Positions 55,231 to 64,000 of a DNA stretch of 64,000 bases are shown one piece after another; position 1 is the stretch's first letter; every line of letters begins with the position of its first letter. A program made the position numbers and the translations under genes. The stretch lies in assembly GCA_019828595.1 (NCBI GenBank), contig JAHQRK010000003.1:3472001-3536000 (forward strand). Direction: 5' to 3'. Source of the DNA: Aphanomyces cochlioides. Taxonomy: Eukaryota; Oomycota; Saprolegniomycetes; Saprolegniales; Verrucalvaceae. The notes beneath the pieces were generated by a model. It saw nothing but the letters and a program-made list of their open reading frames with translations, did no database searches and was not told where the DNA came from.

Positions 55231-56372
55231 TTAATCATCATTACGCAGTCTGAAGCCTAAGTCATTAAGATCCATGTCGACCTTTCCAAGACAAACTTTT
55301 TCTTGATGGAGGCCTTTGCTTGGATCAAATCGCCCCGATGGGAGCCATCCGCAGTGGGTGAATACATTTCGCATGTCCATATTTTTGACTTTGTTCATGA
55401 CGTCAATTACAAAGAAAATCAAGTGGTGATCGCTTTGGCATTCAGCGTAATTTCGTTGGAAGGCTCTTTTGAGATATCCAAAGAAAAACTCAATTGGATT
55501 GAAAAACGGACAATACCTTGGAAGGAAAAGAACGACAATTCCAAGCTGCCGCAGATACATAACAATGTCGGGATGACAATGTATTTTTTTGTTAGCTCCG
55601 TCCATAATCCACACTGATAGGCGTCCGGGGTACATGGCAACATGGCCAGATCGAGCCAAAATGGAGCAATAACGTAGAAAAGTCGCTCTATCGAATGTAC
55701 CATCAGTGTGGTAATAATCCAGAATGCCACTGGCACCAATAAAGCATAAAAGTGATACGCGCGGTTTTCGTGTGAATTCACCGCGATAAACAATCTTCTC
55801 GCCCTTCATGGAAAACCCTCTTTTTCTCAGCATTCCTCGATTATCGAAGCTGACTTCATCGAGAAACACTATGTTTTGTTGACTCGATTGTCGAAGCTGA
55901 CTTCATCGAGAAACACTATGTTTTGTTGACTCCACCATATCATATCGGTTACATTCACAAATCGGCAAATGTCGGCTTGGTTGATTTGAATAGCTCGCCG
56001 CTCCAAAACTTTCCATGTCATGCCATACTCATTGATTATTGTCCAAATGTGTGAAATGCTGATTGACTTGCGGAACGATCGAGCAAAGAAGAACTTAGCT
56101 TCGTCGAGAAACGACAGTGGATGAGATTGATAGTACGAAATAATCCAGTCCTTTTCCAGATGGGTGAACAATCTTGATGGCACAGACTTCTTTCTCATGT
56201 AAGTTCCTGTTTCGTTGTAGCGTTGGATCCAGTTGCGTATGGTTCGTTCGTCTTTCCCATATGTGGTTGCTAGATCGCTCTTCTTGATTCCCAGAAAGAA
56301 ATGTCCGTACAAGCAGTGCATGACAATGTTAGTGGTTGCGTGACGAGCAATTGCCGACTCGATTTCGCTCAT
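55231..56372 (-). pseudogene. IS630/Tc1/mariner-type transposase, broken by 47-bp tandem duplication
   Basis: ATG 56372 begins a helix-turn-helix domain: KKSDLATTYGKDERTIRNWI then QRYNETGTYMRKK. The catalytic core has D in VFLDEVSFDN, D in SVWIMDGANKKIH and E in FNPIEFFFGYLKR, with 36 residues between the second Asp and Glu. A perfect-but-one 47-bp tandem duplication (55837-55883 and 55884-55930) repeats the FLDEVSFDN coding segment and, not being a multiple of three, shifts the frame. Without it the protein would be about 360 residues, the usual size. TIRs not found. Confidence 0.85.
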
Positions 56373-56417
56373 GAAGGAGTATGTGAGAATCAAAGGCTTC
56401 GAAATCCCACCAATCAA

Positions 56418-56830
56418 CGGCTGTGCGTCATTTGTGAACTATTTAACCAATCACCCCAGAACAGAAAATTTCAAGAAAATCGACAATACATTCTGTTCTT
56501 TTGGATAATTTATACGTACATTACGTTATTGGCATACTTAACTGTTCTCATATTTGAATCCTTTTCGTGTGCTGTGTCAAATTCTTCGTAATTCGGGTTC
56601 AATACCCATATTACCCATTTAATTTACTTCGAAATTCGTGAGTATACAAATTTCAAGAAATGGGTACAGCAACAGCAACAACAGCAATAACAGCAGCAAC
56701 AGCAACAACATCAGACACCCCTCCAGAAGGAACTAACCTTCGGTGAAGTGGGATATCGGAGATATCCTCGTATACACTTCCCTCGGAACTATGACCGCAG
56801 TCATGACCGAGAAAACTCCATATATTTGTT
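56418..56830. other. Intergenic with CAG/CAA microsatellite
   Basis: No gene. 56667-56708 is an imperfect CAACAG/CAGCAA trinucleotide tract. AT-rich on either side. Confidence 0.5.
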
Positions 56831-56877
56831 TGAGTGAGGTCTAATGACCTTCATTCACATTGTCAATTTGCACTTTG
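56831..56877. repeat. 47-bp direct repeat, left of Crypton
   Basis: Identical to 59258-59304, beginning TGAGTGAGGTCTAATGACCT. Same orientation, one on each side of the Crypton. Confidence 0.95.
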
Positions 56878-57125
56878 AAATTATTTTTAAATCAAATCAA
56901 ACATTCTCCCACTTTTGTAAGACATACTTGGGTTTTATATGAGATTCGTACGACAACTTGTCTTGTTTTTTCTTCAAAGTAAATTTTTCTTTTATACAAA
57001 GAGTCAGTATAAATATCGAGTTCCAAAATTTGTTGACTTTTGGAAGTCAGTTTGTCGCACGCTAAATGGAATATTTTGATTGGTAGATATTCAGCACTTC
57101 AAGCTGAATTGCTTCACTTTGCAAC

Positions 57126-59205
57126 ATGCAGGGAGAACTCAACACCGACGTTCGTGAAGAGTTTTCTATCGAGCTCGCTCGCTTGAACCGAGTTGGAGCA
57201 AGTACTCGGCAAGATGGAATAAACAAGATTATTAAATGGATCCGAGCAAAAGATACTTCGATGAAAATTGCACAAGTTCATTCAGCAGTAGGAAAAGAGG
57301 ATTTACTTTTAGATGGAGAATTCGACTTGGACAAGTTTCAATACATAGATTTCTTGGCATTCTTACAGGACACTGTAAATGACAAAAAACAGAAAGTTGC
57401 GGTCACTACACTATCAGGATACAGAAGCGCCATAAAAAATTTGTACAAAGTCAAGTCAAAACCACTCCCTGTAGGCTATAACGACGACATGAAGGAGGTT
57501 TTCCAGGGTAATTTAACATTTAAATGAGTCTAAGATAGTGTAGGTATCAAACGTATGATCGCAAGCGAACCTCAAACCGGTTCTCGCAGAGAAACTGGAA
57601 AGAGACCCCTGAGCTACTCCATTTACGAGAAAATGTGTGCTGCTACACTTCATTTACAGGACAATGGCTTTGCCCATTTATTTCTGACATTAGATTGGAA
57701 TTTGATTTGTCGGTCACGGTCGACCGAAACCATTCATTTTCAGCATTTATCTTTTCATGATGACAGCTTTGGTGTCACATTTTTTCAAAGTAAAACTGAC
57801 CAGGAGGGTTCAAAACCCAAGGAGCCATGGCATTGCTTTGCAAACCCACTGTCCCCAACCACTTGTGTTGTCCTAGCATTGTCAGTCTACTTGGCTTGTT
57901 GCTCACAGCTTGATGGATCTGCTATTTTTCCAGGCTCAAGTCAAAAAGATAGTTTGCAAGATATTTTCTAAACTTATAGGCCCGATAATTGGAGACGATA
58001 AGGCGACCTCAAAGTCACTGTCCTTTGGAACACACTCGATACGAAAGGGTGTTTCTACTTTTGCCTACAGTGGAAGTACTGGTGGTCCTTCTATTGCGTC
58101 GGTCTGTCTTAGATATGGTTGGTCTCTTGGTGACGTTATTAAAAGATATATTCGTTATGAATCAGCTGGTGATCAAAACCTTGGACGAGTCGTCGCTGGT
58201 CTACCCTTAAACAAACGAGAGTTTTCAAATCTTCCCCCTCACTTTGACAACACAGAGAATCAAGAGGTTGTTTCCAATTGCCTGCGAGAATTGTTTCCCA
58301 AAATATGGAATATGGAGAGTTTGCGTGGTATTCTTTTTTTATGCCTCGCAAGTCTAGTGTACCATTCCGATTTTTTGATTTCTACTCTAGCCTCGACTCA
58401 TCCTTTGTTATCTACGCATGTCTTTCAAAACCGTCATGTTTTAGAGTCCTTAAAACCTTTTGTGATATCTGGATTTGAATCTCCTGTCATTCGAGCAAGT
58501 GGTATTCCGCCGCATGTTGAGATTTATCATCAATTGCACATGAGTCATGAAGCCATTCTAATTATTCCTGAAATTGTAGTCAAGCGAATAAGTGAATTAC
58601 TTGATGAGAAGGGGGATGCCAGCGGAAATATTACACGAGAACTGCTCGAAACGACGATCGCGACAGCCCTTGCGAGTTTTATGAATAATCAGCCTACAAC
58701 ACAATCGAGTATTAGCCCAGTTGATCATGCATTAGTTGGCGTGTACACATGGGGTGGACGTCTTCATCGTCTCCGCGAAAACTTCGAGTTTCCGTCGGTC
58801 GACATCTCGTCAGCGTGGCGTCTGTGGTGGCTGGGAAACAGCTTATCCAAACAACCTCCGTATCGCCTGATTGATACTCGTGATTTGTCTACACGCAAGA
58901 AATTCAAAGAGTTCTCGGCTTGGAAATACTTGATGACACACCTCATTGAGTTCTACAGATCGCATTTCCCAAGCAACATCCAAATCCCCACCTCGTCCTT
59001 GGACGTGACGAGGATGTTTGCACTCGCCGTTGAATTCTTGGAGCCGTTGAAACACTCTACTGCCAGCAAGCGTGAACGACGGTTTGCTCAATTGAAGGTT
59101 CTCACCGTTGCCAAACTCCTACGGGAGTTGTATGGGTCTGCCGTCTCTCGCTCAACCAAAAAGCGCAAGTCCCAAATCCACAACCAAAATATTAGTGCAT
59201 TTTAA
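57126..59205 (+). CDS. Crypton tyrosine recombinase, nearly intact
   Basis: ATG 57126. Exon 1 ends at 57507; the 36-bp intron 57508-57543 (GT...AG) restores the frame. Core-binding domain: ASTRQDGINKIIKWIRAK, IDFLAFLQDTVN, LSGYRSAIKNLYK. Catalytic domain: Arg in NLICRSRSTETIHF, Lys in FQSKTDQEG, HxxR in GTHSIRKGVSTFA, Trp in GWSLGD and Tyr in KRYIRYE. C-terminal domain: LPPHFDN, RASGIPPHVEI, DISSAWRLWWLGN...PPYR, a putative DNA-binding region as in other Cryptons. One lesion: a one-base frame change near 57968, between SLQDIF and the frame reading SKLIGPIIGD. Known: Cryptons move by recombination of a circular DNA intermediate without DDE chemistry. It is directly upstream of the LRR gene. 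Confidence 0.85.
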
Positions 59206-59257
59206 CCAATAAAATTGCGTAGTCCTCTTTGTCTTACGATTTCCAGACACAAAACAT

Positions 59258-59304
59258 TGAGTGAGGTCTAATGACCTTCATTCACATTGTCAATTTGCAC
59301 TTTG
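59258..59304. repeat. 47-bp direct repeat, right of Crypton
   Basis: Second copy of 56831-56877. It lies 59 bp before the ATG of the LRR gene, so it is probably in that gene's promoter or leader. Confidence 0.95.
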
Positions 59305-59362
59305 CTGTGTGATAAAGCTGCAACATCGACGACACCCATATTTTCATCTCATCCCGAACGCA

Positions 59363-60553
59363 ATGACAGAGGAAGCGATGCGAAGGCCATCTAGATATCG
59401 GGCGTGGCCTGATGAAGTTGTCGTGATCATTGCCTTGTTTGTTCCAGAAAGCGCTGATTTCGCTGCCTTTCTCGAAGCAAATCGCGAAATGGCAAACCTG
59501 CCCGAACCTTTGGAATCGCTCTATCAACTTGGATTGATGGCAGGCCATACCAACTTCTGGCCTATATTAAAGCTCCGGCCTGATCATTGGAGGCTAGATA
59601 AGACGTCGCAACAAATTATCCAATCTTTGGCCAAGTATTACTCTGCCGTCGAATGGTACTTGCCCTTCAAGTTAACCTCTCACGTGTTAAGTGCATGGAG
59701 CCACATTCGAATCATGACCTTGGACGCCGACTATTACCGCTCGAAGCTCTGTCAAAATAGTACAGAATTGGATCATTTCTTGGCTCATTTCAACAACTTG
59801 ACTACGCTGAAGATATCAATGCGCGACACCAGAGTAGTCGACGCCGTGTTTGCTTTTGCAGCCCAAAGTCGACAATTGACCCACTTGGAGCTGACATTCC
59901 GCATAAATCGTTATGTTCGCCAGACGACAGCCACAGCAAACAACATTATTGACTGGTTTCACAGACAGCCCGTGCGTGTGTTTAAGTTCTCTGGTATGTA
60001 TTTCTTCGAGTACGCCATGAAACAGGTTGTCGTCGATGTCATTTTCAACTGCCCAACTTTGGAAACTCTCGAGTTCTCGCAAGGCCTGCAAGGATTGAAC
60101 TTTACAAGGTTGACGCTCCCGATGGCGACGTTGAAGCTCCACAAAATCCAGTCGAGCACCTATTTGTGGCAGCTTTTCCAAACTTTGGTGGGCTCTGGAG
60201 TCCGTCACCTTACTCTAAAAGGAGAACTCAACAAGTTCCCACGGAACGTGCGAGATCTGCATCTGCTCTTTGAAACCTTGAACCAAACCCCGATTGAGAC
60301 TTTGGAGATTTTAAATTGCCGAGTTCGCTCATATGCGTTGCAAATCTTGGTGGAGAATTTGCCACGAAATCGTCAAATCCACACACTTATTCTCAAGAAC
60401 GCTGAAATGACTAATGACCACGTCGAACTGCTTGGAATGGCTATCCAGAACAACCATTCTATCAACACTATCGACTTGAGTGGGAATGACATTGATCCCA
60501 AACGGATAAAGCAATTGATCCTAGCTTGTACGCAGGTCGAGGTATCGTCATGA
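59363..60553 (+). CDS. Leucine-rich-repeat protein with F-box-like start (396 aa)
   Basis: ATG 59363 is supported by the related start MENNDRGDESSFVALPQDVI in the copy at 61854. Residues about 14-45 (AWPDEVVVIIALFVPESADF) are compatible with an F-box-like helical motif (weak). From about residue 150 come irregular LRR strands: LTTLKIS, LTHLELTF, VRVFKFSG, LETLEFSQGL, VRHLTLKGEL, IETLEILNC, IHTLILKNAEMTNDHVELLG and INTIDLSGNDIDP (RNI-like at the C-terminus). No signal peptide, so intracellular. Compared with the paralogues it stops early: MKSIRFQGCDMSPEEYQS continues in another frame after the stop, suggesting a C-terminal frameshift that costs about 30 residues. Probably a protein-interaction scaffold. 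Confidence 0.75.
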   Translation: MTEEAMRRPSRYRAWPDEVVVIIALFVPESADFAAFLEANREMANLPEPLESLYQLGLMAGHTNFWPILKLRPDHWRLDKTSQQIIQSLAKYYSAVEWYLPFKLTSHVLSAWSHIRIMTLDADYYRSKLCQNSTELDHFLAHFNNLTTLKISMRDTRVVDAVFAFAAQSRQLTHLELTFRINRYVRQTTATANNIIDWFHRQPVRVFKFSGMYFFEYAMKQVVVDVIFNCPTLETLEFSQGLQGLNFTRLTLPMATLKLHKIQSSTYLWQLFQTLVGSGVRHLTLKGELNKFPRNVRDLHLLFETLNQTPIETLEILNCRVRSYALQILVENLPRNRQIHTLILKNAEMTNDHVELLGMAIQNNHSINTIDLSGNDIDPKRIKQLILACTQVEVSS

Positions 60554-60695
60554 AGTCAATTCGATTTCAAGGATGCGATATGTCCCCTGAAGAATACCAG
60601 TCTCTCCAAGTATTTGCCAAGCAGCAGTGCGACCAGACTTTGCCGAAGACAAGGTAAAACGGTCTGGCTGGAATATTTATTGAAATAGAGCTCCA
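60554..60695. other. Former C-terminal codons of the LRR gene and spacer
   Basis: 60551-60655 reads MKSIRFQGCDMSPEEYQS... to KTR-stop out of frame with the gene upstream, matching the C-terminus of the paralogues (KSIRFEDCGISPDEHDALQL at 60884-60696). Confidence 0.6.
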
Positions 60696-61854
60696 TTATA
60701 GTCGCGATAATAATTGGAGAGCATCGTGCTCGTCTGGAGAAATGCCACAGTCTTCGAATCGAATTGATTTCGTGCGAATGAGTCGCTTGGGGTGTTTGTA
60801 AGCTTGGATCAAGCTCCTGAGACTGAAGCCATAGTCATCGTTGCCACTGGTGTCCAAGTTTTGGATCGACTCGTTCTCGAGCATCGCTGGGACTCTGCAT
60901 GTCGGTTGGTCATGCCAACGTATTCCAGTTTAAGAGTTTCAAGTTGGATTGTCAAAGCTTGCTTCGCTTTACACCCAAGTCGACATCGTGATAGTCCTAA
61001 CGTCGTGATCTGTGTTTGGTCCAAGACTTCAAATAGCGTGTCAATGCCACGGTTCAGGTTTGACGATATTTCAAGGTGGCAGACTCTAGAGCCCAGGAGG
61101 GACTGCGTGAAATTACTTGCTTGGTTCGCATGCAAGCCATGAAATTTCAAAGTTGGTATGGGGAATGTCAACGTTGAAAACATCAACCATGGGAGAAAGT
61201 TGGAGCACTCAACATCTTGCAACAAGGCCAGATCTCCATGATCGATTGTCCATCCAGGGAATTTAAACACGCGTACAGATCGCTCATGGAACCACTTTAC
61301 AATGTTGTCGCCCATGGAAGGTGGGAGAGCGAAGCAAGTTTTCCCATCAATTTCCAAGTGCGTCAGCTGCACACTGGTGCTTGCACATGCAAGCACCGCG
61401 TCGATCAATCTCTCGTCTTGGACTGCAATCTTGAGCGACTAAGTCAAATTTGTACTTCGAACGGAACTCCAATCGTTAGATGGCATTGGCAATACGTTCT
61501 CCGCCATGGTGACGTGCCATGCAGCCTTGGGGTTGAATGAATCGAATAACAGCCAACGCATCTTCGACATTGGTCAAGCGCGTATATGAACCTCTGAGTA
61601 GTATACTTGGCGACCGATCGTAAAGCTTGTAGCTTTGCATGTGGATTGGAAGGAAGTTTCAATGCTGGCCATAAGTGGCTTTGAACCAAACCGCAAGATG
61701 CGCCAGTGGGTCTGGTAGTCGCGTAAACGTTCGAACCGCTTGAAGAAATGCAAAGAAATACCGAGCAATGTGGAATGAAAATGGCAATCGCAAAGATAAC
61801 ATCCTGAGGCAATGCAACGAAGCTAGATTCGTCGCCTCGATCGTTGTTTTCCAT
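60696..61854 (-). pseudogene. LRR protein copy 2, frameshifted
   Basis: From ATG 61854: ESSFVALPQDVIFAIAIFIP and HLWPALKLPSNPHAKLQALR match the start of the intact gene. A frame change near 61700-61430 is followed by the LRR part (IDAVLACASTSVQLTHLEID, VRVFKFPGWT, ITTLGLSRCRLG; 61408-60809). A further change near 60870 leads to SIQNLDTSGNDD...KSIRFEDCG ending at 60696. Head-to-head with nothing intact; inverted relative to copy 1. At least two frameshifts make it non-functional. Confidence 0.75.
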
Positions 61855-61991
61855 GGATGAACGCAATTTTGGACGACGAACCGCACAAATTGCTGGGCGC
61901 AAATATTGTCACCGAGAAATGCCACTGTTGTGTGTGATCTAAGTTTGATAAAGTTGGTTGCTTTGTGCTTGTCAAAGACTGAATATTGTGA

Positions 61992-62311
61992 TGCAGTACT
62001 CGAAACTGACGTTCCCGATGCCAATGTTGAACTTCCGTGATTTGCATTCCTCTCAAGTGTACATTGCGTCAGAGTTCGTGAAAAGTTTGGCTTGCCATGC
62101 ATTGACAAACACGGTCGATGCGACTTATCTTGGACTTCGAGGCATTGATACGCTCTTTGAAATCTTGGATCAAACACAGATCGAAACTTTGGAGCTTTCA
62201 GGCAGTCGCCTCCGCGATCAAGAGTGATCAGCCTTAGCTGAACATTCACTACAATATCGTCGAGTCGAAACCGTCATCCTTATCAACGTTGGCAATACGC
62301 CGAGGAGATTG
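61992..62311 (+). repeat. P5 left arm: LRR gene fragment, 320-bp inverted repeat
   Basis: Perfect or near-perfect inverted copy of 62638-62957. Codes on the plus strand for the LRR part YSKLTFPMPMLNFRDLHSSQ ... IDTLFEILDQTQIETLEL, ending TGA at 62224-62226. Spacer 326 bp. Confidence 0.9.
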
Positions 62312-62401
62312 AAGCGACCTTGTGATATCTCTCATTAAGCACAATTCTTTGACATCAAATGCATCTCAACGGGCGTATGCATCGCGCTAAAAGTTGAATG
62401 A

Positions 62402-63475
62402 TCAGTTTTCGATTCGACTTTCATTTCGCTTTTCGATGCATTGCTCCTTGGCAAATGCGTCGTGATCGTCATAGTCTTCTAGTTCCATACCACAGCCTTG
62501 AAATCGTATCGATCTCATTTGAACCGGTCGATCGGGATGCGTACAAGCATGGATCAATGTTGCGATACATTCGATATCCAGATCGTTCCCGCCAACATCT
62601 AAACCTTGGATAGACTTATTCTTGAGCATCGCGGATGCAATCTCCTCGGCGTATTGCCAACGTTGATAAGGATGACGGTTTCGACTCGACGATATTGTAG
62701 TGAATGTTCAGCTAAGGCTGATCACTCTTGATCGCGGAGGCGACTGCCTGAAAGCTCCAAAGTTTCGATCTGTGTTTGATCCAAGATTTCAAAGAGCGTA
62801 TCAATGCCTCGAAGTCCAAGATAAGTCGCATCGACCGTGTTTGTCAATGCATGGCAAGCCAAACTTTTCACGAACTCTGACGCAATGTACACTTGAGAGG
62901 AATGCAAATCACGGAAGTTCAACGTTGGCATCGGGAACGTCAGTTTCGAGTACTGCACCACATTATTCTGCTTGTCAAACCACGCGATGAGGTTGTTGCC
63001 AATGGATGAGGTAAGCAGAGCATATTTGCACCCGTCCATGTCCAAATGAGTCAAACACTGCGCCGAATAGCGTGTCGTCCGTGACGACAAACTGCAGAGT
63101 CTTCAAGTGGGTCATAAAAAGTTGGACAATGTCTCCGCCGATAATTGCCCATCTCTCAAGTCCAAACTTAGCGTGGCAATTCGGACTTGAATCCCATTTC
63201 TCCACGGCTGGCACAACCGAAAGCATCGAACGGCAACCACTGCATCTCAGGCGTAAGATAGGCTGAGACGTCAATCACCGGGTAATACTTGGCAACATAT
63301 TGAAAATCTTCTCGGAAGACTCGACAATACGCCTGCCACCAAGATGGCCAGCATTGCGATGGTATCCTGACTGTGGCCTTCTTCGTTCCAAACTCAAGCG
63401 ACTTCTTTGCGTTCCTTCGAGCCGTCCGTCGGTTTCATAGCCTTCCACAACTATTGGACAGCTTTTTTGTGTCAA
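62402..63475 (-). pseudogene. LRR protein copy 3, broken
   Basis: Minus strand, in order: scattered N-terminal remnants at 63475-63090 in several frames; LTHLDMDGCKYALLTSSIGN and LIAWFDKQ then YSKLTFPMPTLNFRDLHSSQ to LSGSRLRDQE (63090-62722); then LKNKSIQGLDVGGNDLDIEC ... MRSIRFQGCGMELEDYDDHD (62629-62402). At least three lesions. It includes the P5 right arm, and its tail fills the P5 spacer. Confidence 0.7.
62638..62957 (-). repeat. P5 right arm of 320-bp inverted repeat
   Basis: Mirror of 61992-62311, contained in LRR copy 3. Confidence 0.9.
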
Positions 63476-64000
63476 AGAGCACGCTGACTTATGGCCAGCT
63501 TTGAAGCTCTCTCCAGTTGATGGGAACCTCGAGCAAATCTACCATCCTGAAGATCGTTTCGGACCGTGAAAATCAATTTCGGATTTGAAAACTCAGCATT
63601 TTCCCAACGATGCAACCAATCCAACAAATTTTTCATTCTTTGGTGAAATTTCAACTTGTACCAGAGTTATTGGCAGTTTACTCTGCAGCACTGTGGAGTT
63701 GGCACTTTAAGAAAACACGAACAGAGATCAGAGGCAAGTTTCTCCGATGACTACTGCCTTGGCAGGAGCAAACCAGACACACCTCTCAAAAATGACCTTC
63801 CCAGCCGCAAAATCGCCGCCAAAGATCGGTGTGGTCCTTGCGAGTTCGGCAAATGCCTCATTTATCAGAGTCATTGTGCTAAATAGAATCTCTGACTGAA
63901 TGATCGATGCTTGGCCTGATGCTGCAAGGTGCTACAAGTTGTAGCCATAGCCATTTCCAACTTGAGTCGTGTGGTTTTGTCAATTTTGCCGAAATGTTTT
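63476..64000. other. Right edge, no gene supported
   Basis: A 76-codon plus-strand frame (63656-63886) ends in a Cys-bearing stretch DRCGPCEFGKCLIYQSHCAK, but has no start context or relatives here. It may be the edge of another element. Confidence 0.3.

Noticed and set aside
56667..56708. Poly-Gln coding tract
   Set aside because: No open frame or splice context around it; treated as a microsatellite.

Overview
The window is eukaryotic. Genes are broken by GT...AG introns of about 25-50 bases whose removal restores reading frames, the strands mix freely, and DNA transposons of at least five superfamilies dominate. The mix (PIF/Harbinger, Crypton tyrosine recombinases, Mutator-like, Tc1/mariner-like, KDZ-like, a Ty3/gypsy relic) plus a family of small secreted Gly/Arg-rich proteins and leucine-rich-repeat proteins suggests a stramenopile, most likely an oomycete of the Saprolegniales type. 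That assignment is inference; no marker gene is present.

Layout. 1-4.3 kb: a three-exon unknown gene, then a decayed KDZ-like transposase. 3.8-17.7 kb: two very large overlapping inverted duplications. P1 has 1,709-bp arms (3818-5526 / 7430-9138); P2 has about 4,090-bp arms (8543-12633 / 13647-17736). They share the stretch 8543-9138, so one stretch has two mirror copies. Each arm carries one copy of the secreted Gly/Arg-rich gene: broken in P1, intact in P2. 17.8-22.6 kb: a composite inverted-repeat element with a decayed ankyrin-type ORF, a Harbinger-type MITE, a tRNA-like element, a third partial copy of the P2 arm split by an 820-bp Harbinger insertion, and another Harbinger fragment. 23-27.4 kb: a Crypton fragment and a nearly complete Harbinger element (24957-27425) with TIRs, TTA target duplication, a Myb/SANT-like gene and a four-exon transposase.

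29.1-34.05 kb: plus-strand ORFs with coiled-coil and Cys/His segments, facing the end of a minus-strand Ty3/gypsy pol (chromodomain, integrase, H2C2). Abutting it is a 5'-truncated copy of the Gly/Arg-rich gene. 37-48.3 kb: two interleaved inverted duplications. P3 holds intact Gly/Arg-rich genes at 37.2-37.7 and 42.4-42.9 kb; P4 has 1,499-bp arms. Between and around them are two TA-flanked MITEs and a Mutator-like transposase with several tiny introns. 48-59.3 kb: Crypton fragments, a decayed multi-intron Crypton, an orphan gene convergent with a broken Tc1/mariner-type transposase, and a nearly intact Crypton between 47-bp direct repeats. 59.3-63.5 kb: one intact leucine-rich-repeat gene and three decayed copies, two of them forming a small palindrome (P5).

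Most coding sequence here is mobile DNA or its debris. The apparent host cargo is the secreted Gly/Arg-rich family (eight copies, four intact) and the LRR family, both multiplied mainly as inverted copies. The large palindromes are striking but could partly be assembly artefacts.
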